Assembly: GCA_937860195.1 (NCBI GenBank)
Contig: CALMBN010000351.1
Span: 1 to 17,050 of the forward strand
Direction of reading: 5' to 3'
Length of the DNA stretch: 17,050 nt
From: an uncultured Novosphingobium sp.
Lineage (GTDB): Bacteria; Pseudomonadota; Alphaproteobacteria; Sphingomonadales; Sphingomonadaceae
Shown: one piece after another, positions 1-7,806 of the stretch
How positions within the stretch are numbered: the first letter of the stretch is position 1
Layout: the number at the start of each line of letters is the position of its first letter
Program-made: the position numbers and the translations under genes
The notes under the pieces: generated by a model
Database searches by the model: none
The model's input: only the letters and a program-made list of their open reading frames with translations
Told to the model about the DNA's origin: nothing

Positions 1-609
1 GTCGTGCTCGCGGCCGTCAAGGCCAAGCCGCGCGGGCTTTCGTTGCTCAGCCATCTCATCTTGTACGCATTGCTGATATCGATTCCGATGCTGGGTTTCG
101 GCGCCTGGATGATCAACCACTACTCGCGTGCCGAGCGCGAGGCGACCGAGCAGAAGGCCCGCTGGTATGCGCGCGACCTTTCCAAGAGTATCGAGCACGA
201 GCTGCGGCGCGTCGCCGACCAGCTCAACACCCTGGCTTCCTCGCGCTCACTGCTGAGCGGCGATCTGGAAAATCTCTATCGTCGGGCCGCGCATGCCGCC
301 AGCATCTTCAAGGGCAGCATGATCGTGCGAGACGCCGGCGGTCAGCAGCTCTTCAATACGCACGTGCCCTGGGGCACGGAGCTGCCGATCAGCGCCATTC
401 CGAAAGAGGCGCGCCAGGATCTCGCAGCCGGCCGCATCCACATTTCCGACCTCTACGTCGGCGCCGTCAAGAAGCGGCCGATCCTCAGCGTCAGCATTCC
501 TCTCATGGAGGACGGCCGCCTCACCCATTCCATCAGCATGTCGCTGGAACCCGACGCGTTGCTGACCGGCCTCGGCATCCCACTGCCCCCCGACGGATGG
601 AATGCCAGC
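1..609 (+). other. Sensor histidine kinase fragment: membrane anchor and extracytoplasmic (dCache-like) domain only
   Basis: Residues 1-200 of the chimeric frame have a basic N-terminus, one hydrophobic helix at about 15-37, an amphipathic helix rich in Glu and Arg (about 42-80), then a mixed alpha/beta region with '[15 protein letters not shown]' and a 'GRIHISDLY' stretch. This is the usual pattern of the periplasmic sensor half of alphaproteobacterial (rhizobial-style) histidine kinases of the HWE/HisKA_2 type. The second membrane helix, any HAMP or PAS domain, and the kinase core (His box, N and G boxes) are all missing because the frame switches to MnmA. The ligand cannot be told. The family call rests on recalled pattern; dCache is the best guess. 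Confidence 0.6.
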
Positions 610-1512
610 GTCGCCGACCGGCTGGGGATTGTTCACCACGTCATCGATCACGAAAGCCGGTTCCGCGAAGAAGTGGTAGCGCAGTTTGCCGATGAATACC
701 TCGCCGGCCGCACCCCGATCCCCTGCATTCGTTGCAACATGGGGCCCAAGTTCACCGACCTGTTGACAATGGCACGCGAACTCGGGGCCGATTGCCTTGC
801 GACCGGACACTATGTTCGCCGCGAGATCGGCCTGGCCGGTCCCGAACTGCACCGCGCATTCGATCCGGCGCGGGACCAGTCCTATTTCCTCTATGGCACC
901 ACCGATGCCCAGCTCGACTATCTGCGCTTTCCGTTGGGCAGCCTGCCCAAGGCGCGAGTGCGTGAGATTGCCGAAGCCGAGGGGCTGCGGGTTGCGGCCA
1001 AGCCCGACAGCCAGGATATCTGCTTTGTCCCCGATGGCGATTACGCCCGGATCGTCCAGTCAGTCCGGCCCGAAGGTGGCACCCCGGGCGAGATTGTTCA
1101 TGCCGAGAGCGGCGCGGTGCTGGGCGAGCATCGCGGAATCATCCACTATACCGTCGGCCAGCGCCGCGGGCTGGAGATCGGTGGACTGGCCGAACCGCTC
1201 TATGTCACCGCGCTCGACGCGCCGGGCCGCCGCGTGCTGGTCGGACCGAAGCGATTGCTCGCGGTCGGCTCCGCGCGGATTACCCAGACCAACCGGATCG
1301 GCCAGCTGCCAGCAGGACCATTGATGGCCAAGGTCCGATCGCTCGCCAAGCCGGTGCCGGTGAAACTGGACGGTGCATTTGGTCAGGGCGCGGATTGCAC
1401 GATCCGCTTTGCCAGCCCCGAATACGGGGTCGCGCCGGGGCAAGCAGCCGTGCTTTATGCCGGAGACCGCGTTGCCGGTGGTGGCTGGATCGAATCGACC
1501 GAGGCAGCTTAG
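1..1512 (+). CDS. mnmA: Chimeric ORF: sensor histidine kinase N-terminus joined to C-terminal part of tRNA 2-thiouridylase MnmA
   Basis: The frame is open at the left edge; the first possible start inside the window is GTG at 4, numbering from which is used here. Residues about 203-502 match MnmA, which makes the 2-thio group of U34 in tRNA Lys, Glu and Gln. Visible are the catalytic cysteine C244 in the P-C-I-R-C-N segment and the second catalytic cysteine C340 in S-Q-D-I-C-F, spaced as in the family, plus the C-terminal beta-barrel region. The first ~60 MnmA residues, including the SGGVDSS PP-loop that binds ATP, are absent. In their place are ~200 residues of a membrane sensor (separate entry). 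MnmA is normally soluble and about 360-400 residues. The ORF ends with TAG that overlaps the manA stop on the other strand. Activity is unlikely because nothing remains to adenylate the uridine. The MnmA identity of the second half is clear; whether the fusion exists in a cell is doubtful. Confidence 0.85.
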   Translation, partial: VVLAAVKAKPRGLSLLSHLILYALLISIPMLGFGAWMINHYSRAEREATEQKARWYARDLSKSIEHELRRVADQLNTLASSRSLLSGDLENLYRRAAHAASIFKGSMIVRDAGGQQLFNTHVPWGTELPISAIPKEARQDLAAGRIHISDLYVGAVKKRPILSVSIPLMEDGRLTHSISMSLEPDALLTGLGIPLPPDGWNASVADRLGIVHHVIDHESRFREEVVAQFADEYLAGRTPIPCIRCNMGPKFTDLLTMARELGADCLATGHYVRREIGLAGPELHRAFDPARDQSYFLYGTTDAQLDYLRFPLGSLPKARVREIAEAEGLRVAAKPDSQDICFVPDGDYARIVQSVRPEGGTPGEIVHAESGAVLGEHRGIIHYTVGQRRGLEIGGLAEPLYVTALDAPGRRVLVGPKRLLAVGSARITQTNRIGQLPAGPLMAKVRSLAKPVPVKLDGAFGQGADCTIRFASPEYGVAPGQAAVLYAGDRVAGGGWIESTEAA

Positions 1513-2303
1513 ACGCAAGGCTGAGCGATAAGGCTCAGTCCCGAAAAAGCGACATCATCAAGCGATCTCGCCAGCGCACATTCGCCGCCTTTGACCAATG
1601 CGCCACCAACTTCTGCGGTGCCATGCAGCGGGATTACCAGCAGCGGCCCGCCGTAACGGGCCACAACCTCAGCGTCGGGCATTCCGTCGAGCCGGTCGAG
1701 CCGGAAGTGCGGCCCGTCAACCAGTTTGGCCGCGCCCGTTTCCGCCACGTGCTGATGCAGCACGCGCGGATAGACCTCACCCCGGGCTACGGCGATTCCG
1801 TCATCAAGGTGCAATTCGCGGGGGCGACCGTAATCATAGAGCCGATAGGTGATGTCGCTGTTCTGCTGCACTTCGATCAGCGTGATCCCGGCCCCGATCG
1901 CGTGAACCGTTCCGGCCGGGATATAAAAGCAGTCCCCAGCCTGCACCGGACGCCAATCCAGCAAATGCTCGATACTGCCATCAAGCGCGGCGGCGCGCAT
2001 CGCTTCGCCGCCGAGTTCACGCTTGAACCCGATCCCCAGCTTGGCACCGGGTTCAGCCGCGAGCACGAACCAGCATTCTTCCTTGCCCCGGTGTCCTGCG
2101 GGGGCTTGCGCATCGGAAGGATGGACCTGGACCGACAGCGCTGCGCTGGTGAACAGATATTTGACCAGCAGGCCGTCCAGCGCAGCGGGCGGCTCAAACC
2201 AGACCTCGCCAATCTTTTGACCTGACGGGGCAACAAACGGAGCGGGGAGGACCTCGCAGCCCCAGGGTCGCTCGACCATCCGGGTCGGCAGCATGCCGCT
2301 CAT
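1509..2303 (-). CDS. manA: Class I mannose-6-phosphate isomerase
   Basis: Zinc-dependent isomerase that interconverts fructose-6-phosphate and mannose-6-phosphate in the cytoplasm, feeding GDP-mannose synthesis. The 264-residue protein is short, as in the bacterial class I small form. Candidate zinc ligands are visible: Q59 and H61 in S-V-Q-V-H-P-S-D, E76 in the G-K-E-E-C-W-F-V-L segment, and H134 in I-P-A-G-T-V-H-A-I. The R-L-Y-D-Y-G-R block at 154-160 is also typical. The ATG at 2303 overlaps the stop of the upstream manC-like gene as ATGA, which fixes the start and implies translational coupling. The end overlaps the stop of the mnmA-like frame in a TTAG four-base sequence. The frame stays open upstream of this ATG, but that part lies inside manC and is a shadow. 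Confidence 0.9.
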   Translation of the reverse strand: MSGMLPTRMVERPWGCEVLPAPFVAPSGQKIGEVWFEPPAALDGLLVKYLFTSAALSVQVHPSDAQAPAGHRGKEECWFVLAAEPGAKLGIGFKRELGGEAMRAAALDGSIEHLLDWRPVQAGDCFYIPAGTVHAIGAGITLIEVQQNSDITYRLYDYGRPRELHLDDGIAVARGEVYPRVLHQHVAETGAAKLVDGPHFRLDRLDGMPDAEVVARYGGPLLVIPLHGTAEVGGALVKGGECALARSLDDVAFSGLSLIAQPCV

Positions 2304-3343
2304 TGGTTGACCGCACCCGGCAGCTTGCCGACCAGCTGCGCCCCGGCGCGGGTAGTGACCAGCACGTCGTCGCCATCGACCACGATGACCACGTCTTCCA
2401 GCCCGATCGCCGAAACGCGCGGGCCATCGCTTTCGACCAGGACGTTGCAGCAATCAATCAAATCGGCGCGACCGGACAGGCTGTTACCTGAGCCATCGCG
2501 CGGCCGCGCGGTCAGCAGGGCATCCCAGTTGCCGATATCGGACCAGCCCATTGCTGCTTGGACCATCGCCGCTTTCGCGGTGTTTTCCATCACCGCATAG
2601 TCGACCGACTCGCTGTCGATCGCAGCAAATGCGGCGGCATCGGGATGGAACCGCATGCCTTCGGCCCGGCCGCGCTCAACCGCAAGCCGCGCCTGGGCAG
2701 CAATTGCTGGGCGGTGGGCGGTGAGTTCAGCCAGAAACGTTCCAACCCGAAACGCGAAGATTCCGCCGTTCCAGGCATAGCCGCCGTCGGCCAGAAATGC
2801 TTTGGCCCGGTCCAGATCGGGCTTTTCGACAAATCGGGCGACCTTGAAGCCCAGTCCGCCAATCGCTTCGCCGCGCTGGAGATAGCCGAAGCCGGTCTCG
2901 GGCGAGGTCGCCTCAATCCCGAATGAGACCAGCCAGTCCTGCGCGGCAAGTTGAGCGGCAGCGCGGGCGGCGGTCTGAAAGGCATCGCTATCGGCGATAT
3001 GATGGTCACTCGGGCAGACCAGCATCACCGCATCTTCGGGCAGGCGCAGCGCAGCGAGGGCAATCGCTGCAGCGGTGTTGCGCGCTGCTGGTTCGACGAT
3101 CACTTCGCCGCCCACCCCTGCGGGCCACTGCGCTTCAACATGGGCCAGATGCACAGCGCCGGTCACGACAATCGGCCCAGCGAACCCGGCCGATGGCGGG
3201 CAGCGGCCCAGCGTCGCTTCGAACAGGGTTCCATCACCGACCAGCGGCAGGAACGGCTTGGGCTTGCTGACCCGGCTGCGCGGCCACAGCCGGGTGCCGC
3301 TGCCACCGCACAGGATCACGGGATGGATTGCAGATATGCTCAT
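2300..3343 (-). CDS. manC: Mannose-1-phosphate guanylyltransferase (GDP-mannose pyrophosphorylase)
   Basis: Makes GDP-mannose from GTP and mannose-1-phosphate. The 347-residue protein opens with the nucleotidyltransferase signature L-C-G-G-S-G-T-R-L-W-P-R-S (11-23), followed by K-P-K-P-F-L-P. Further family blocks are E-P-A-A-R-N-T-A-A-A-I, C-P-S-D-H-H, F-V-E-K-P-D, W-N-G-G-I-F-A-F and S-V-D-Y-A-V-M-E. The cupin-like isomerase domain found at the C-terminus of bifunctional ManC/AlgA enzymes is missing; here the isomerase is the separate, unrelated class I enzyme encoded next, coupled by ATGA. I chose ATG at 3343 over TTG one codon earlier. An AGG about 10 bases upstream is a modest ribosome binding site. 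The gene lies 39 bases after the small membrane protein gene, so the three are probably co-transcribed. Its product is the substrate of Gmd, encoded about 1.5 kb away on the other strand. Confidence 0.93.
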   Translation of the reverse strand: MSISAIHPVILCGGSGTRLWPRSRVSKPKPFLPLVGDGTLFEATLGRCPPSAGFAGPIVVTGAVHLAHVEAQWPAGVGGEVIVEPAARNTAAAIALAALRLPEDAVMLVCPSDHHIADSDAFQTAARAAAQLAAQDWLVSFGIEATSPETGFGYLQRGEAIGGLGFKVARFVEKPDLDRAKAFLADGGYAWNGGIFAFRVGTFLAELTAHRPAIAAQARLAVERGRAEGMRFHPDAAAFAAIDSESVDYAVMENTAKAAMVQAAMGWSDIGNWDALLTARPRDGSGNSLSGRADLIDCCNVLVESDGPRVSAIGLEDVVIVVDGDDVLVTTRAGAQLVGKLPGAVNQ

Positions 3344-3382
3344 CAAAAGGTGCCTAGCACAAGTTCATCGCCAAAAAACACT

Positions 3383-3730
3383 TCAACCCGGCCACTTCTC
3401 AAGCTGACAACCGGGCCCCTCGCGATAAGTCGCGGTGTGGCTGGCAAGCAACGGGAAACTTGCGGTGACGCTTTTGGCCTTGGTGTCTTCGGACAAACTG
3501 ATCAGCTCCATCCCCGGCTCGAAGTCCTTCTTGCAATCGTCCAGCCCACGCCCGCCAATATAGCGGCATGAACAGGCAACTCGTGCGCCATAGGCCGATC
3601 CGGCCGCTGCATAACCTTTGATCGGTGTCCAGAACACCGACAGCAGCAGTGCGATCAAGGCGGCGCCCAGCCACAACATGCGTTTTCGCCACGGAGATCT
3701 CAGGCTGGGGTTCTGCTTAGCGGTTGCCAT
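3383..3730 (-). CDS. Small membrane-anchored protein with four cysteines, unknown function
   Basis: The 115-residue protein has a basic N-terminus (K5, R11, R15, K16, R17), one hydrophobic helix at about 18-36, then an ~80-residue tail predicted outside the cytoplasm. The tail holds C53-S-C55, C66 and C108, which could form two disulfides, and a conserved-looking 'DFEPGMELISLSEDTKAKSV' stretch. I recall similar unnamed proteins in Sphingomonadales, next to serine hydrolases, but know no assigned function. The ATG at 3730 is preceded by AAAGG at a 7-base distance, which supports this start over TTG at 3748. Its start codon faces that of the serine hydrolase with only 32 bases between. It leads a likely minus-strand operon into manC and manA. 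Confidence 0.75.
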   Translation of the reverse strand: MATAKQNPSLRSPWRKRMLWLGAALIALLLSVFWTPIKGYAAAGSAYGARVACSCRYIGGRGLDDCKKDFEPGMELISLSEDTKAKSVTASFPLLASHTATYREGPGCQLEKWPG

Positions 3731-3762
3731 TCTTGAGCCTTTGGGCAAGGGATACAGGCACG

Positions 3763-4896
3763 ATGCCCGCGCGCCGTTTCGCCCTTATCCTGCCGCTGCT
3801 TGCTCTGCCAGCCCTGATCGGCTGCGGCGATGATCGGGCCGCTGCGCCGCTCCCGCCGGTCAGCGAAGCGGCGTTGAAAGCGGTGGTCGAAAAGCCCGGA
3901 ATTGCTCGCGAAAAGCTGGCCCGCGCAGTCGATATGCTGTTTTCAGACGAAGGGAATGCAGAAACCCGCGCGGTCATCGTGCTGCATGGCGGCCAGACCG
4001 TGGCCGAACGCTATGGCCCCGGTTATCATGAGAACACCCGGTTCGTTTCATGGTCGATGGCCAAGACGGTGACGGGAGTGATGATCGGGCAACTGGTTGC
4101 CGATGGGCGCCTGCGGCTTGATGAAAGCGTGCCGATCCCGGCTTGGCAGCGCAGCGGCGATCCGCGCGGGGAGATCACGCTGCGGCAATTGCTTCAGATG
4201 CGCTCTGGCTTGCGCCATACCGAGGCCGGCGACCCGACGTACGAAAGCGACGAAGTGCGGATGCTGTTCCTTGATGGGCGCGACGATATGGCCGCCTATG
4301 CCGAGGCTCAGCCGCTCGAGGCAGAACCGGGCCGGATGTGGGAGTATTCCAGCGCCACCACCGTGATCCTTGCCGATCTTGCCGCACGCTCGCTGACCGC
4401 CAGCACCGACCCGGCTGAGCGGGTGCGGGTGGTGCGCGAATACCTGCGCACCCGTTTGTTCGAACCGATCGGCATGAAAAGCATGGTGCCTGAATTCGAT
4501 ACCGCCGGAACGCTGATCGGCGGCAGCCTGATCCACGGGACAGCGCGCGACTGGGCCCGGTTTGGCGAATTTCTGCGGGGTCGCGGCGCGGTCAAGGGTG
4601 CGCAGCTGGTACCATCTGCGTGGATCGACTTCATGACCACGCCCAGCCCACCCAACCCCGGCTATGGCGCGCAGGTCTGGCTCAACCGGCCTGGGCCAGG
4701 CGGCTTTGTGCAATGGCCCGGCGCTCCCGCTTCGGTGTTCTCGATGAATGGCCACCTTGGCCAGCATGTGCTGGTCAACCGCGTCAACGGCATGGTCGTG
4801 GTCCGGCTTGGCAAGACCCAGGACAATTCCCGTGATCCGCTGCGCAAGGCGCTTGCCCGGCTCGTCACGCTTTACCCCAAAGGACCCACCACGTGA
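3763..4896 (+). CDS. Serine hydrolase lipoprotein, class C beta-lactamase / 6-aminohexanoate-dimer hydrolase (NylB) fold
   Basis: The 377-residue protein starts with a lipoprotein signal peptide, lipobox L18-I-G-C21, so it is probably lipid-anchored in the envelope. The active-site motif S98-M-A-K101 holds the nucleophilic serine and the general-base lysine. The second motif is Y195-S-S rather than the Y-A/S-N of true class C beta-lactamases. The third region is N-G-H331-L-G-Q334, as in NylB and EstB-like esterases, not a K-T-G box. An esterase, amidase or peptidase is therefore more likely than an antibiotic-degrading lactamase; the substrate is unknown. ATG at 3763 was chosen because AAGGGA lies 10 bases upstream and the signal peptide begins there; TTG at 3724 would spoil it. 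The stop overlaps the gmd start as GTGA, so it is co-translated with sugar-nucleotide genes. A role on a fucose-containing surface glycan is conceivable but is inference only. Confidence 0.88.
   Translation: MPARRFALILPLLALPALIGCGDDRAAAPLPPVSEAALKAVVEKPGIAREKLARAVDMLFSDEGNAETRAVIVLHGGQTVAERYGPGYHENTRFVSWSMAKTVTGVMIGQLVADGRLRLDESVPIPAWQRSGDPRGEITLRQLLQMRSGLRHTEAGDPTYESDEVRMLFLDGRDDMAAYAEAQPLEAEPGRMWEYSSATTVILADLAARSLTASTDPAERVRVVREYLRTRLFEPIGMKSMVPEFDTAGTLIGGSLIHGTARDWARFGEFLRGRGAVKGAQLVPSAWIDFMTTPSPPNPGYGAQVWLNRPGPGGFVQWPGAPASVFSMNGHLGQHVLVNRVNGMVVVRLGKTQDNSRDPLRKALARLVTLYPKGPTT
4879..4884 (+). promoter_or_regulatory. Ribosome binding site that supports the GTG start of gmd
   Basis: AAAGGA lies 8 bases before the GTG at 4893, inside the end of the serine hydrolase gene. 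With the GTGA stop/start overlap it supports GTG as the true gmd start and coupled translation. Confidence 0.6.
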
Positions 4897-5957
4897 GTGA
4901 AAAAACCGCCCTTATCACCGGGATCACCGGGCAGGATGGGGCCTATCTGGCCCGGCTGCTGCTCGAAAAAGGTTACCGCGTTCACGGGATCAAACGACGC
5001 TCATCCAGCTTCAACACCCACCGGATCGACGAGATTTATGAGGACCCGCATGTCCCCGATCCCAAGCTCAGCCTGCACTATGGTGATCTGACCGATGCCA
5101 CCAACCTGATCCGGATCGTGCAGGAAACCCAGCCGGACGAAATCTACAACCTCGCCGCGCAGAGCCATGTCGCGGTCAGTTTTGAAACGGCGGAATATAC
5201 CGCGAATTCCGACGCGCTCGGCACGCTGCGGTTGCTCGAAGCGATCCGGATCCTGAAGCTGGAAGCCAAGACCCGGTTCTATCAAGCCTCCACCTCGGAA
5301 CTTTACGGTCTGGTTCAGGAAGTGCCGCAGCGCGAGACCACCCCTTTTTATCCGCGCAGTCCCTATGCCGCGGCCAAGCTCTATGCCTACTGGATCACGG
5401 TCAATTACCGCGAGGCCTATGGCATCCACGCCTCAAACGGCATCCTGTTCAACCACGAAAGCCCGCTGCGCGGCGAAACCTTCGTTACCCGCAAGATCAC
5501 CCGCGGCGCGGCGGCAATCGCGCTCGGGCGGCAGGGCATCCTCTACCTTGGCAACCTTGATGCCCAGCGTGATTGGGGCCACGCCCGCGAATATGTTGAG
5601 GGGATGTGGCGGATTGTTCAGCACGGCGAAGGCGACGATTTCGTGCTCGCCACTGGGGTTACCACTACGGTCCGGCAGTTTACCCAGTGGGCCTTTGCCG
5701 AGACCGGGATCGAGCTGGATTGGCGCGGGAGCGGGGTCGGCGAGCAGGGCTTTTGCCGCAAAACCGGGGCGCTGCGGGTGGCTGTCGATCCGCGCTATTT
5801 CCGCCCGACTGAAGTCGACCTGCTGGTCGGCGATCCCGGCAAGGCCCACCAGAAACTCGGCTGGCGAGCCGAAATCGGGGTGCGTGAACTGGTCCGCGAG
5901 ATGGTTGCTGCCGACCTCGACGGAATGAAGACCGCCACGCTGGGCCAGGGCAGCTGA
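4893..5957 (+). CDS. gmd: GDP-mannose 4,6-dehydratase
   Basis: Converts GDP-D-mannose to GDP-4-keto-6-deoxymannose, the first committed step towards GDP-L-fucose. It is a short-chain dehydrogenase/reductase-fold enzyme that keeps its NADP cofactor in the catalytic cycle. The 354-residue protein begins [12 protein letters not shown] (9-20), the Gmd version of the Rossmann glycine motif. The catalytic residues T134 and E136 (S-T-S-E-L-Y-G) and the Y158-xxx-K162 pair in S-P-Y-A-A-A-K-L-Y are all present. Length is normal for the family. It starts with GTG overlapping the previous stop and ends with TGATG overlapping the GDP-L-fucose synthase start, so all three plus-strand genes are translationally linked. 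The same intermediate could also feed rhamnose or perosamine branches, but the partner gene indicates fucose. Confidence 0.96.
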   Translation: MSEKTALITGITGQDGAYLARLLLEKGYRVHGIKRRSSSFNTHRIDEIYEDPHVPDPKLSLHYGDLTDATNLIRIVQETQPDEIYNLAAQSHVAVSFETAEYTANSDALGTLRLLEAIRILKLEAKTRFYQASTSELYGLVQEVPQRETTPFYPRSPYAAAKLYAYWITVNYREAYGIHASNGILFNHESPLRGETFVTRKITRGAAAIALGRQGILYLGNLDAQRDWGHAREYVEGMWRIVQHGEGDDFVLATGVTTTVRQFTQWAFAETGIELDWRGSGVGEQGFCRKTGALRVAVDPRYFRPTEVDLLVGDPGKAHQKLGWRAEIGVRELVREMVAADLDGMKTATLGQGS

Positions 5958-6895
5958 TGTTCGAACTTGCCGGGAAACGTATCTGGGTTGCAGGCCACCG
6001 GGGGATGGTCGGCGCAGCGCTGGTCCGCCGGCTGGCCAGCGAGGACTGCGAGGTGCTGACCGCCGACCGGGACGGCCTTGATCTGACAGACCAGCGGGCA
6101 GTGCTCGGCTGGATGCACAACCACCGCCCGCAGGCGGTGTTCCTGGCGGCCGCCAAAGTCGGCGGAATTCACGCCAATGCAACCCAGCCGGTCGCGTTCC
6201 TGCGCGACAACCTGCTGATCGAAACCGCAGTCTTGACCGGGGCCGAGTCGGTCGGGGTTGAAAAGCTGTTGTTCCTTGGCTCGTCGTGCATCTACCCCAA
6301 ACAGGCGGATCAGCCGATCCGTGAAGAGGCACTGCTGACCGGTCCGCTCGAGCCGACCAACGAATGGTATGCCCTTGCCAAGATCGCCGGGATCAAGCTT
6401 GCCCAGGCCTACCGCCAGCAATACGGCTGCGACTTTATCAGTGCGATGCCGACCAACCTCTACGGCCCTGGAGACAACTACGATCTGCAAGGGAGCCATG
6501 TGCTGCCCGCGTTGATCCGCAAGGTTCACGAGGCCAAGGCCAGTGGCAGCGCAGTCAGCGTCTGGGGCAGCGGCAGCCCTTTGCGTGAATTCCTCTATGT
6601 TGACGACTGCGCCGATGCCTGTGTCCACCTGATGAAACACTATTCCGGCGCGCTCCACATCAACGTCGGTTCGGGCGAAGAGGTATCGATTCTCGATCTG
6701 ACCAAGCTGGTGATGGACGTGCTTGGTTATGATGGCGTGGTTGAAACCGACCCCACCAAGCCCGACGGAACCCCGCGCAAATTGCTGGATTCATCGCGGC
6801 TTGAGGCACTTGGCTGGAGGCCTAAGGTCGGGCTGCGCGAGGGTGTCGCATTAGCATACGACAGCTTTCTGTCCGGCCACGGCCGCAACATCTAG
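5957..6895 (+). CDS. fcl: GDP-L-fucose synthase (3,5-epimerase/4-reductase)
   Basis: Bifunctional NADPH-dependent enzyme that epimerises GDP-4-keto-6-deoxymannose at C3 and C5 and reduces it to GDP-L-fucose. In 312 residues it shows the Rossmann motif G13-H-R-G-M-V-G19, the epimerase/reductase block G-S-S-C-I-Y-P (108-114, with candidate catalytic S109/S110 and C111), and Y138-xxx-K142 in W-Y-A-L-A-K. It also shows N-L-Y-G-P-G-D-N-Y and the R-E-F-L-Y-V-D-D-C block typical of Fcl/WcaG. It is coupled to gmd by TGATG. Its TAG stop shares a CTAG four-base sequence with the stop of the convergent cation efflux gene, leaving no room for a terminator between them. The family also goes by the name wcaG. 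Confidence 0.95.
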   Translation: MFELAGKRIWVAGHRGMVGAALVRRLASEDCEVLTADRDGLDLTDQRAVLGWMHNHRPQAVFLAAAKVGGIHANATQPVAFLRDNLLIETAVLTGAESVGVEKLLFLGSSCIYPKQADQPIREEALLTGPLEPTNEWYALAKIAGIKLAQAYRQQYGCDFISAMPTNLYGPGDNYDLQGSHVLPALIRKVHEAKASGSAVSVWGSGSPLREFLYVDDCADACVHLMKHYSGALHINVGSGEEVSILDLTKLVMDVLGYDGVVETDPTKPDGTPRKLLDSSRLEALGWRPKVGLREGVALAYDSFLSGHGRNI

Positions 6896-7806
6896 CGGTT
6901 CGTCAACAGTTCCTCGGACGACAGGTCGGTCGGGTCAACGTGCCCTTCGGGATCCGGATGGATCAGAATTTCGACCCCCGGGAATTCCTTCGCCAGAATC
7001 GCCTCGACTTCATCCATCACAACGTGGGCCTGCTGGATCGTCATCTCGGGGTTCACTGCGAGGTGAAACTGGACGAAATCGCGGTTACCGGAAGTGCGGG
7101 TCCGCAGATCGTGCAGGCCCTTGATCTCTGGGTGACGCGCCACTGCTGCAAGAAACGTGGCTCGGCGCTCCTGATTCCATTCGTGATCCATCAGCTGATC
7201 GACCGCCGCCTGAGAAGCGCCCCAGGCCCCCCAACCAAGCCATAGCGCAATCGCCAGACCGAAGAACGGATCGGCCCCAGCAACCCCGGCATATTGATCG
7301 AGCGCCAGAGCGGCGATCACCGCCAGGTTCAACAACAGGTCTGACTGGTAATGAACATGATCGGTGCTGATCGCGAGGCTGCCCGTCTTGCGAATCACAT
7401 GGCGTTGCCAGGCCAACAAGGCCAGCGTTGCCGCCATCGCAATCACCGACACCGCGATACCGCCCTCGGCCCCTTCGGGCCGGGTCCCGGCAAGCCATTG
7501 CTGGACCGAACGGAACGCCAGAGTCAGCGCCGAAATCGAAATGAGCACCACCTGAAACATGGCTGCCAGCGCCTCGGCCTTGCCGTGACCAAAGCGGTGT
7601 TTCTCGTCAGCCGGTTGCGCCGCAACCCAGACCCCGGCAAGTGTCGCAACGCTCGCCACCAGATCAAGCACGGTATCGGCGAGGCTCCCGAGCATCGCGG
7701 TTGAACCGGTTGAAAATGCCGCCCAGGCCTTAAGCCCGACCAGCAGCATAGCCACCGCTATCGAGGCGAGCGCTGCGCTGCGATTGAGTGAGTTCGTCTG
7801 GTTCAT
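6892..7806 (-). CDS. FieF-like cation diffusion facilitator (Zn2+/Fe2+ efflux)
   Basis: Inner-membrane proton-coupled antiporter of the CDF family, 304 residues, with about six hydrophobic segments and a cytoplasmic C-terminal metal-binding domain. The transport-site ligands D44 and D48 (S-L-A-D-T-V-L-D) and H152 and D156 (H-Y-Q-S-D) match the pattern of E. coli FieF, as do D67, H70 and H74 in [12 protein letters not shown]. The C-terminal domain contains several histidines (L-H-D, Q-F-H-L, Q-A-H-V, I-H-P-D-P) in the positions expected for dimer-interface zinc sites. The ATG at 7806 overlaps the pdxH stop as ATGA, indicating coupling. All metal ligands seem present, so it should work. Zinc versus iron or cadmium specificity cannot be settled from sequence; an Asp-Asp-His-Asp site is compatible with several. 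Confidence 0.9.
   Translation of the reverse strand: MNQTNSLNRSAALASIAVAMLLVGLKAWAAFSTGSTAMLGSLADTVLDLVASVATLAGVWVAAQPADEKHRFGHGKAEALAAMFQVVLISISALTLAFRSVQQWLAGTRPEGAEGGIAVSVIAMAATLALLAWQRHVIRKTGSLAISTDHVHYQSDLLLNLAVIAALALDQYAGVAGADPFFGLAIALWLGWGAWGASQAAVDQLMDHEWNQERRATFLAAVARHPEIKGLHDLRTRTSGNRDFVQFHLAVNPEMTIQQAHVVMDEVEAILAKEFPGVEILIHPDPEGHVDPTDLSSEELLTNR

Noticed and set aside
247..852. Long minus-strand frame across the sensor-MnmA join
   Set aside because: Its translation matches no family and lies entirely opposite a frame with recognisable domains; it is a high-GC shadow.
4048..4767. 239-codon minus-strand frame inside the serine hydrolase gene
   Set aside because: Opposite a gene with intact catalytic motifs, with low-complexity His/Arg-rich translation and no ribosome binding site that stands out.
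3763..4896. Reading the serine hydrolase as an antibiotic-resistance beta-lactamase
   Set aside because: It lacks the Y-A/S-N and K-T-G motifs of true class C enzymes; the third motif is of the NylB/esterase type.
5433..6658. Two long minus-strand frames opposite gmd and the GDP-L-fucose synthase gene
   Set aside because: Both strands cannot reasonably code here; the plus-strand genes have full active sites and coupled starts, so these are shadows.
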